DNA of 64,000 nucleotides from Actinomadura barringtoniae (lineage in GTDB: Bacteria; Actinomycetota; Actinomycetes; Streptosporangiales; Streptosporangiaceae), in assembly GCF_017573505.1 (NCBI RefSeq), contig NZ_JAGEOJ010000001.1:372001-436000 (forward strand), written 5' to 3'. Below are positions 57,736 through 64,000 of this stretch, in pieces. The stretch's first letter is position 1. Every line of letters starts with the position of its first letter. The notes under the pieces were generated by a model. It saw only the letters and a program-made list of their open reading frames with translations, did no database searches and was not told where the DNA came from. A program made the position numbers and the translations under genes.

Positions 57736-58416
57736 ATGCCGTGTGCTTTGTGCGGCGACATCATCCCCACCGAGGTCGCCCGCTGCCCAGCCTGCGGCGC
57801 GTGGGCCAGGCGCCGTGACTTCAGGGCGATCGGGATCGCCGTCTTCATGCTCCTCGGGTTCAACGCGTTCATCGCGCTCGGCTCGGGCATCAGCCTGCTG
57901 AGACTGATCGAACCGCTGAACGGCGCCACCCACGACTCCTACGACGCGGCCACGACCGGTCACCAGCTGGCTCCCTACGGCGACGTCTTCCTCATCTGCG
58001 GGATCATGGCCATGATCACTGGCCTGCTCTACATGGCCTGGCTGTGGCGGGCCTACCGGCAGTCGGCGGGCCCGCACCGGCACCGGCAGGCCTGGGTGGT
58101 CTTCGGCTTCGTGGTCCCAGTGGTCAACCTGTGGCTGCCGCCCCGCCTGGTCTACGACGTCTGGGTCAACAGCGGCCGCTACCGGACGGCGCAGCGCCAC
58201 GCGGTCGGGCTGCTGGTCACCTGCTGGTGGGCCTGCGCGCTCTTGGGGATCGTCCTCGCCCGGCTGTTCTCGGGCAGCAGCGTCAACACGCTCGCCGACG
58301 CGCGCCTCTCGGTCCACCTGGGTGTAGCGGCGGCCGCGTTCCAGGCCCTGGCCGCCGCGCTCTGCATGGCGAACGTGTTCCAGATCACCCGCCTCCAGAT
58401 CCGCACCTGTGCTTGA
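57736..58416 (+). CDS. DUF4328 membrane protein with an N-terminal zinc ribbon
   Basis: ATG 57736 follows CGGAGGTCG. The 226-residue product starts with a CxxC-x(n)-CxxC ribbon (MPCALCGDIIPTEVARCPAC) and has five or so hydrophobic helices. A central RQAWVVFGFVVPVVNLWLPP matches the DUF4328 core (FWIPVVNLWRP-like). Such proteins are common and uncharacterised in actinomycetes. The stop codon is the first base triplet of the 140-bp repeat that separates it from the dnaE2 stop. Confidence 0.85.
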   Translation: MPCALCGDIIPTEVARCPACGAWARRRDFRAIGIAVFMLLGFNAFIALGSGISLLRLIEPLNGATHDSYDAATTGHQLAPYGDVFLICGIMAMITGLLYMAWLWRAYRQSAGPHRHRQAWVVFGFVVPVVNLWLPPRLVYDVWVNSGRYRTAQRHAVGLLVTCWWACALLGIVLARLFSGSSVNTLADARLSVHLGVAAAAFQALAAALCMANVFQITRLQIRTCA

Positions 58417-58553
58417 TCTCTTCCAGTGATGACCCGCTCGCCTGGCGGCTCGCGGGTCATCACTCCAGAAGCGAACGCGACATCGCTTCGCGATCTTCGC
58501 CCGGGGCGACGCCTTCGGCTTGCCCCGGGCTCAGGTAGCGCGTTCGCGTGCGG
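58414..58553 (+). repeat. 140-bp structured repeat, copy A
   Basis: This copy matches, in reverse orientation, the copy at 61961-62100 with about five to seven differences including a one-base indel. It contains a GATGACCCGC/GCGGGTCATC stem, a GCCCGGGGC/GCCCCGGGC stem and CGAACGCG/CGCGTTCG arms. It exactly fills the gap between the DUF4328 and dnaE2 stops. Confidence 0.9.
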
Positions 58554-58559
58554 GCTGGG

Positions 58560-61500
58560 CTATCCGCCGCCGGCGTGCCAGAGGTGGCTGGGCGGGCGCT
58601 TGACCGACTCTCCGGCGTGGCCGATGTCCGCGTACGGGGACATCGCGAAGCCGTTGGAGTAGATGATCCGGCGGCCGGATGCGAGGCGGGGCTTTCCGGG
58701 GCGGTCGACGGCGGCCATCGCGCGGCGGACGGCGGCGATCCCGCCCTGCCGCCACTCCTCGTGCAGGCCGACCAGGTCCCAGCAGTCGGTGCCGGTGAGC
58801 GTGACCGCGCGGGCGCCCGGGCGGCGCACCCGGCCGCGGATCACCAGCAGCCAGGAGCCGAAGAGGGTGGCCGCGCAGCGTTCCTGCACGGACTCGAAGA
58901 ACGCCGCGTCCACCGGACCGGTCGCGTCGTCCACGGTCGCGAAGATCACCCGCTGGCCGGAACGGACCGCCGGGGTCTGGGTGGCCACCTTGACCCCGGC
59001 GACCAGGATCTCCTCACCCGCCGGGGCCGCCGCCAGATCGCGGGCGCGGACGACGCCGAGGGCGGCCAGCAGGTCGTCGTAGAAGGTCAGGACGTGGCGG
59101 CTGACGTCCATGCCGAGGATGTCCAGCTCCGCCTCGACGATCTCGGCGGGGGTCATCGCGGGCAGCTCGCCGTCCGGGATCTCCTCCACGAACTCGTCCT
59201 CGTCCAGGCCGAGCTGCCCCTCGATCTCCGGGCGGCCCGTGGCACGATCCAGGGCGCCCACCCTGCAGAGCAGGTCGCGGCGGGCGGTGCCGTGGAGACC
59301 GTCGAACGCGCCCGCCAGGACGAGCCGTTCGGTGGTCGGGCGGGACACCCGGGCGCGCCGCCAGAAGTCGCGGAGCGAGTCGTAGGGCCGCGCGGCCACG
59401 ATCCGGCCCGTCTCCGCCTCGCTGATCCCTCGCACCTCGCTGAGCGAGACCCGGATCCCCTGCTTCGCGGGCACGGGCGCGGCGGGCGCAGGGTGCGCGG
59501 CGGGCGCGTGCGTGGAGCCGCCTTGCGAGAGCGGCTCCACGTGCCACGCGGCGCCCGAACGGTTCACGTCCAGCGGCAGGATCGGTATACCGAAGTGCCG
59601 GGCGTCGTCGAGGATGACCCGCTTCGGATACATCCCGGGGTCATGGGTCAGTACCCCTGCGTAGAAGGCGGCCGTATGGTGCCGCTTCAGCCAGGCCGAC
59701 TGGTAGGTCGGCAAGGCGAAGGACGCCGCGTGCGCCTTGCAGAAGCCGAAGGCGCCGAACGCGGTGAGCATCCGCCAGACCCGGTCGATCGTGACGGCGT
59801 CGTGGCCGCGTTCCGCCGCCTGAGCCCGGAACCACTCGCCCACCAGCGTCTGCCCGGCCTCGGTGGCCAGCCGCCGCCGGGCCGCCTCGGCCGCCGACAG
59901 CCCGCAGCCGGTCATGACGTCCAGCACGCGCAGCACCTGCTCGTGGAAGACCACCACGCCGAGGCTCTCGCCCAGCACCGGCTCCAGGTCGGGGTGCGGG
60001 TAGGCGGGCGCGCGCAGGCCGTGGCGGCTCTCCAGGAACGGCGTGACCATGTCGGCGTTCACCGGGCCCGGCCGGAACAGCGAGATGTCGATCACCAGGT
60101 CGGCGAGGTTGTACGGCTGCATCTTGCCGAGCAGCTCGCGCTGGCCGGGCGACTCGATCTGGAAGCAGCCGAGCGTGCGGGAGGTACGGATCAGCTCGAA
60201 GGTCGGCCCGTCGTCCTGCGCCACGGCCTCCAGGTCGATCTCCACACCGTCCACCCGGGCGGCCTCGGCGACGGTGTGGGCCATCGCCGACTGCATCCGG
60301 ACCCCGATGACGTCGAGCTTCAGCAGCCCCATCGCCTCGACGTCCTCCTTGTCGTACTGGCTCATGGGAAAGCCGAGCATGCTCTGCTCGACCGGCGTGC
60401 GGTCGCGCAGCGTCGCGTTGGACAGGATCACCCCGCACGGGTGCATGGCGATGTGGCGGGGCAGGCCGTCCAGGCGTTCGGCGATGCCGAAGAGCACCTC
60501 CAGGCGGCTCTCGGCGAGGCCGCTCTGGCGCAGCTCGGGCAGGTCGGCGAGGGCGGCGCGGATCTGCCGGGCCCGCACGTGCGGGAACGCCTTGGCGATC
60601 ATGTCGATCTCGGCGGGCGGCAGCCCGACCGCGTTGCCGACGTCGCGCAGCGCGCTGCGCGCCCGGTAGGTCTCCATCATCGACACGCAGGCCGTGCCGT
60701 CGGAGCCGAACCGCCTGAACAGCGCCCGGTAGGCCTCCAGCCGCCGCGCCGACTCCACGTCCAGGTCGATGTCGGGCAGTCCCGGGCGGCTGTCGGCCAG
60801 GAACCGCTCCATCACCAGGTCGTGCCGGAGCGGGTCGAGGTCGCCGATGCCGAGCAGGTGGTTGACCAGGCTGCCGGCGCCCGAGCCGCGGATGGCGCAG
60901 CGGATGCCGAGCGAGCGGATCAGCGCGGCGGCGTCGGCGACGGTGAGGAAGTAGGAGGCCAGCCCCTTGCGGCCGATGATCGCCAGCTCGTGCGCCAGCC
61001 GTTCGGCGACCTCACCGGCGCGCCGCATCCCACGCCGCGCCAGCCCGTCGCCGCACCGCGCGACCAGCCTCTCGTACGGCTCGGGCCCGGTGTCGGGCAG
61101 GTGCACGGCATCCATGCCGAGGTCGCGGTCGGCGTCCAGCACGCAGCGTTCGGCGAGGCGCCGCGTCGCGGCCAGCAGCCCGGCCGCCGCGTCCGGGTCG
61201 GGCCCGCAGCTCAGCTCGGCGACCAGGCGCAGCTGCTCGGGCGACTTCAGGTAGGCGTGCCCGGTCTGGTCGTCCAGGTGGCGCCGGTGCAGCGGTACGA
61301 GGCGCCGCGAGGCGTCCAGCACCTGGGCGACCGCCGAGTCGGCGGGGTCCAGGTAGCGCACCGCGTTGCCCAGCACCGCCGGCGTACCGGTCTCGCGGGC
61401 CAGGGCGAGCATCCGGGCGGCCCGGTGCCCGTCGCCGACGTCGTGGTGGTTGACGATCTCGACGAACGTCTCGGCGGTCTCCCGCCAGGCACGCAGCCGC

Positions 61501-61922
61501 CGGGCGGCGAGGCCGGGCAGCCGCTCGGCGATCGCGTGCCCGACGTCGGAGGCGGGCCCGAGCAGCACGACCAGGCCCTCGGAGTGCTCGCCGATCAGCT
61601 CGCGGCTCGCGATCGGCTTGCCGCGTTCGCCCGCCGCGTGCGCGGCCGTGACCAGCCGGCACAGCGACGCCCAGCCGGTACGGCCGACCGCCAGCGCCAC
61701 CACCCGTTCCCGGGCACCGAGGGTGAGGTCGGCGCCGAGGATCGGCGCGACGCCGGCGGCCCGGCAGGCCTCGACGTGCTTCACGGCGCCGTAGAGACCG
61801 TCGCGGTCGGTCAGCGCGAGCGCCTCCATGCCGAGCGCCGCGGCCCGCTCGGCGAGCGCCCGCGGCTGCGCGACGCCGAAGCGGAGCGAGAACGCCGAGG
61901 CCACATGCAGGTGCACGGTCAT
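58560..61922 (-). CDS. dnaE2: Error-prone DNA polymerase DnaE2 (ImuC)
   Basis: The 1120-residue protein starts with the PHP domain (VHLHVASAFSLRFGVAQPRA, then ALALTDRDGLYGAVKHVEAC). The polymerase III alpha palm has SGAGSLVNHLLGIGDLDPLR, PDIDLDVESARRLEAY and SMMETYRARSALRDVG. The length and the motif MHPCGVILS fit DnaE2, which performs damage-induced mutagenesis with ImuA'/ImuB. No imuB lies adjacent; the upstream gene is DUF6504 with a LexA box in front of it. The gene is bracketed by inverted 140-bp repeats, of which copy B separates it from its presumed SOS promoter. Confidence 0.95.
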   Translation of the reverse strand: MTVHLHVASAFSLRFGVAQPRALAERAAALGMEALALTDRDGLYGAVKHVEACRAAGVAPILGADLTLGARERVVALAVGRTGWASLCRLVTAAHAAGERGKPIASRELIGEHSEGLVVLLGPASDVGHAIAERLPGLAARRLRAWRETAETFVEIVNHHDVGDGHRAARMLALARETGTPAVLGNAVRYLDPADSAVAQVLDASRRLVPLHRRHLDDQTGHAYLKSPEQLRLVAELSCGPDPDAAAGLLAATRRLAERCVLDADRDLGMDAVHLPDTGPEPYERLVARCGDGLARRGMRRAGEVAERLAHELAIIGRKGLASYFLTVADAAALIRSLGIRCAIRGSGAGSLVNHLLGIGDLDPLRHDLVMERFLADSRPGLPDIDLDVESARRLEAYRALFRRFGSDGTACVSMMETYRARSALRDVGNAVGLPPAEIDMIAKAFPHVRARQIRAALADLPELRQSGLAESRLEVLFGIAERLDGLPRHIAMHPCGVILSNATLRDRTPVEQSMLGFPMSQYDKEDVEAMGLLKLDVIGVRMQSAMAHTVAEAARVDGVEIDLEAVAQDDGPTFELIRTSRTLGCFQIESPGQRELLGKMQPYNLADLVIDISLFRPGPVNADMVTPFLESRHGLRAPAYPHPDLEPVLGESLGVVVFHEQVLRVLDVMTGCGLSAAEAARRRLATEAGQTLVGEWFRAQAAERGHDAVTIDRVWRMLTAFGAFGFCKAHAASFALPTYQSAWLKRHHTAAFYAGVLTHDPGMYPKRVILDDARHFGIPILPLDVNRSGAAWHVEPLSQGGSTHAPAAHPAPAAPVPAKQGIRVSLSEVRGISEAETGRIVAARPYDSLRDFWRRARVSRPTTERLVLAGAFDGLHGTARRDLLCRVGALDRATGRPEIEGQLGLDEDEFVEEIPDGELPAMTPAEIVEAELDILGMDVSRHVLTFYDDLLAALGVVRARDLAAAPAGEEILVAGVKVATQTPAVRSGQRVIFATVDDATGPVDAAFFESVQERCAATLFGSWLLVIRGRVRRPGARAVTLTGTDCWDLVGLHEEWRQGGIAAVRRAMAAVDRPGKPRLASGRRIIYSNGFAMSPYADIGHAGESVKRPPSHLWHAGGG

Positions 61923-61960
61923 CTGGGCACCGCCCGTCCAGCCCGAACCGCCGGCTCAGC

Positions 61961-62100
61961 CCCGCGCGCGAACGCGCTACCTGAGCCCGGGGCAAGCCGA
62001 AGGCGCCGCCCCGGGCGAAGATCGCGAAGCGATGTCGCGTTCGCCTCTGGAGTGATGACCCGCGAGCCGCCAGGCGAGCGGGTCATCATGGAAGAAATCA
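61961..62100 (-). repeat. 140-bp structured repeat, copy B (inverted relative to copy A)
   Basis: Reverse complement of copy A with few mismatches. It lies between the DUF6504 stop (three bases away) and the dnaE2 start (38 bases away), hence inside the SOS transcript, where it would fold strongly. Confidence 0.9.
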
Positions 62101-62103
62101 AAC

Positions 62104-62379
62104 TCAGTCCCACACCCGCGAGAGCATCCAGGTGTCGGTCGCCGCGTCGTGGCGCAGCTCGTAGACCCCGATCTCCTGGTCCGGGCTGGCCTCGACGCGC
62201 CAGAACTCCCGTTCACCGGGGGTCTCGGCCTCGGGCTGCTGCTCCCGCCACCAGTCGCGGGTCGTGACCCAGTGCTCCAGCACCCGCCGCACGGTGTAGA
62301 GCCGGCCCCGCCAGACGAATCTGGTCGGACGCCCGTCGGTCACCCAGACGTCCACAGGATCGCCGAATACGCGAGTCAT
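62104..62379 (-). CDS. DUF6504 family protein
   Basis: ATG 62379 follows GGGGGAGG. The 91-residue product reads MTRVFGDPVDVWVTDGRPTR, then FVWRGRLYTVRRVLEHWVTT and REFWRVEASPDQEIGVYELR, the pattern of DUF6504 proteins found beside SOS polymerases (imuB/dnaE2) in actinobacteria. It is probably a small beta-barrel accessory factor. The LexA-type box 60 bases upstream should control it and dnaE2. Confidence 0.88.
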   Translation of the reverse strand: MTRVFGDPVDVWVTDGRPTRFVWRGRLYTVRRVLEHWVTTRDWWREQQPEAETPGEREFWRVEASPDQEIGVYELRHDAATDTWMLSRVWD

Positions 62380-62439
62380 CTGCCTCCCCCGGCCATTGAT
62401 CATCCGATCGCCGCACGGGGGAAGGCATGCAGCCCGTTT

Positions 62440-62453
62440 CGAACATACGTTCG
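62440..62453. promoter_or_regulatory. LexA/SOS box CGAACATACGTTCG
   Basis: CGAAC-N4-GTTCG is a perfect match to the Gram-positive/actinobacterial SOS consensus (TCGAACN4GTTCGA, with a T before it). It lies 60 bases before the DUF6504 ATG in an AT-richer promoter region. Confidence 0.88.
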
Positions 62454-62602
62454 CCAACGAGTCTAGGGAAGGGCGCCCACGGGAGGCAAGGCGGGGGTCG
62501 TCCGGAAGGTCGCCCCCGATATGTCCGGATGTCCGTTTCAGCACACGGCGGCGGAACGTTCAGCGTGCGCCAGGCAGGTGCTAGACAGGCGCCGGGCAGG
62601 CG

Positions 62603-62893
62603 CTAGGCGAGGAGTTGCAGGAGCCGGTCGGCGACCCGGGCCACGTCCGCGACGTCGGCGATCCCGCCGCCGGACCACAGGTAGGACCAGCCCTCGCCGG
62701 ACGGGGTGGCGACCACCATCACCTGCCGCCGGGTCGTCGCGTTCGCCACGCCGAGCACCGACTCCTCGGGGCCGGCGAGGCGCCAGCGCAGGCCGCGCGC
62801 CTCGGCCTCGTAGGCGAGTGCGGCGAGATGATGCCGCCGCACCTCGGCGATTTCCTGCGCACCGACAACAGACACCGCGACCAGCCGCCTCAT
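62603..62893 (-). CDS. Small hypothetical protein (96 aa)
   Basis: I choose ATG 62893, eleven bases after GGAGGGGG. The product begins MRRLVAVSVVGAQEIAEVRR and contains two beta-alpha-like segments (RHHLAALAYEAEARGLRWRL, RRQVMVVATPSGEGWSYLWS), suggesting a small alpha/beta fold. No family recognised. It lies alone between dnaE2 and a TetR gene. Confidence 0.5.
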   Translation of the reverse strand: MRRLVAVSVVGAQEIAEVRRHHLAALAYEAEARGLRWRLAGPEESVLGVANATTRRQVMVVATPSGEGWSYLWSGGGIADVADVARVADRLLQLLA

Positions 62894-63193
62894 TCGGGGC
62901 GCCCCCTCCGCGAACGGACGGGACACCGGCCGCCCGATGACCTCAGGTGATCGGACGGCGACATCCAGTGACCGGCTCCCAGCATGACCCGCGACAGTTG
63001 ATCACCGCATGGAAATCGCCAAGAGTCGGGCAACCTATTTCTGCCCACCCTCGCGACCTGGGCTACCTATCTCAGCGTCACTTCCTCCTTACGTAGGGCG
63101 GCAGTGATCCGACGGGCCGGGGACGGCGCTGTGCGGTGCCAGTTGAGGGGCCGTGATAAACATGCCACCGCACCACCGAACGAAGGGGTCCTG
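62894..63193. other. Gap before the TetR gene
   Basis: About 300 bases with no supportable gene. The segment 63001-63090 is AT-richer and probably contains the TetR promoter. I see no clear operator palindrome. Confidence 0.4.
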
Positions 63194-63847
63194 ATGGCCG
63201 CGTCCGGTTCGGCAGACCGCGCACTGTCCGGGAGCCTCGCGGGGCTGCGCGAGCGCAAGAAGCAGCGCACCCGCATCGCCCTCATCGACGCGGCGGCCGA
63301 CCTGTTCCTGGCCAAGGGGTACGAGACGACGACGATCGACGAGATCGTCGCCGCGGTGAACGTCTCCCAGCGCACCTTCTTCCGCTACTTCGCGGCCAAG
63401 GAAGACGTCGTGATCGACGTCATGGGCGACTACGACCAGCTCATGCTCGACGGCCTGGCCGCGCGCCCGCCCGGGGAACGGCCGTTCACCGCGCTGTTCC
63501 AGAGCCTGCGGCTGGTCCTGCAGACCATCGCCGAGAGCGGGCCGGACGAGACCGAGCGGTTCCGCAAGCTGCAGCAGCTGGTGGAGACCACGCCCGCACT
63601 GCTGGCGGCCCGCATGGCGCGTTACTCCGAGGTCGAGAAGGTGCACGCCGACGTGATCGCCCGGCGGCTCGGCATGGACCCCGAGACCGACCTGCGCCCG
63701 CACCTGATCGTCGCCGCCCACTTCGGCGCCGTCCGGGTGGCGTTCGAGGACTGCGCCAAGCACGAGATCTGGGACCCGCGCACGGTCGCGGCCCGGGTCG
63801 AGGAGACCGTCGACCTCGCCCACACCGCGCTGCGCGAGCTGGTCTGA
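63194..63847 (+). CDS. TetR-family transcriptional regulator
   Basis: ATG 63194 follows GAAGGGG. The 217-residue protein has RERKKQRTRIALIDAAADLF, then GYETTTIDEIVAAVNVSQRT and FFRYFAAKEDVVIDV, the canonical TetR HTH with the FFRYFxxKE ending. The C-terminal domain is of the TetR_C_17/MftR-like type. A new gene begins 97 bases downstream on the same strand and is a likely target. Confidence 0.9.
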   Translation: MAASGSADRALSGSLAGLRERKKQRTRIALIDAAADLFLAKGYETTTIDEIVAAVNVSQRTFFRYFAAKEDVVIDVMGDYDQLMLDGLAARPPGERPFTALFQSLRLVLQTIAESGPDETERFRKLQQLVETTPALLAARMARYSEVEKVHADVIARRLGMDPETDLRPHLIVAAHFGAVRVAFEDCAKHEIWDPRTVAARVEETVDLAHTALRELV

Positions 63848-63944
63848 TCCCCTGATGATCCCCTGACCGGCGGCCGTGCCGCCCGGTGCCGGAGCTTGTC
63901 AACCGAGCCCGGAACGCCCGTTCACCCCCTTAAGCTGATCTTTC

Positions 63945-64000
63945 ATGACCACACACGCTCCCGGGCCGCTCCGCGCGGACGAGCCGCGCACGCTCGGCCC
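63945..64000 (+). CDS. Start of an unidentified gene (truncated by the window)
   Basis: ATG 63945 lies eight bases after a TAAGCT -10 box with no ribosome site, matching the leaderless pattern of other genes here. Only 18 residues are visible (MTTHAPGPLRADEPRTLG), a polar N-terminal tail. The product cannot be assigned; a transporter next to a TetR regulator would be usual. Confidence 0.45.
   Translation, partial: MTTHAPGPLRADEPRTLG

Noticed and set aside
58548..62267. Very long open frame antisense to dnaE2 (over 1200 codons)
   Set aside because: It mirrors the codon bias of the real gene at about 70-75% GC, lacks a ribosome site and shows no domain. Similar antisense frames over the permease/MocR region and elsewhere were rejected for the same reason.

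Overview
The window is a very GC-rich actinobacterial chromosome segment, dense with operons joined by GTGA or ATGA start-stop overlaps. The lineage looks like a filamentous actinomycete. This is inferred from a DynA/DynB-like dynamin pair, a WhiJ/AbaA-type cassette (DUF5753 regulator, DUF397 protein, anti-sigma-type ATPase), MocR and TetR regulators, leaderless promoters and F420-dependent oxidoreductases. Thermomonosporaceae or a relative is my guess from style alone. I saw no tRNA, rRNA, CRISPR array or intact insertion sequence.

Layout. 1-6 kb: partial secreted S37 peptidase, small genes, a thioesterase coupled to a GNAT with a repeat-rich N terminus, and an ECF sigma operon. That operon holds a 35-residue membrane leader ORF, a sigma factor with about 26 octapeptide repeats, and a SEL1-like protein ending in an HxxxCxxC motif. 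6-14 kb: ettA, a diguanylate cyclase, a YrdB-family gene, and an operon RHH repressor - VOC protein - DHA2 efflux pump - tailless SSB under a phased GCTAGC operator. 14-34.6 kb: a minus-strand cobalamin run behind a cobalamin riboswitch, in transcription order chelatase-like ATPase/VWA, cobO, cobB, GNAT-cobI fusion, cobM, half-length cbiD, cobL, cbiG-cobJ fusion, a 35-residue ferredoxin-like ORF, cobH, cbiX, cobC, bluB-cobT fusion, cobA/cysG-type gene, then two dynamin-like GTPase genes coupled to it. 34.6-41 kb: two oxidoreductase genes behind KstR-like palindromes, TetR, the WhiJ-like cassette and an aldehyde dehydrogenase. 41-50 kb: a catabolic-type acetolactate synthase, small enzymes, an FAD monooxygenase opposite a TetR protein carrying an extra resolvase-type HTH, a class A beta-lactamase-like hydrolase, TetR and MFS. 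50.7-58.4 kb: MocR, an ABC exporter facing a histidine kinase/response regulator pair, and membrane proteins. 58.4-62.5 kb: an SOS-type DUF6504-dnaE2 unit in which dnaE2 is bracketed by two inverted 140-bp repeats. 62.6-64 kb: a hypothetical gene, TetR and the start of another gene.

Three themes stand out. First, at least eight proteins carry in-frame tandem repeats (5-12 residues) at a terminus or interdomain linker, while intergenic tandem repeats include periods not divisible by three (68 and 14 bp). Second, the cobalamin genes show fusions and truncations (GNAT-CobI, CbiG-CobJ, BluB-CobT, half CbiD). Third, dispersed structured repeats sit in informative places: inverted copies around dnaE2 and a 165-bp element inserted in frame into an ABC permease gene.
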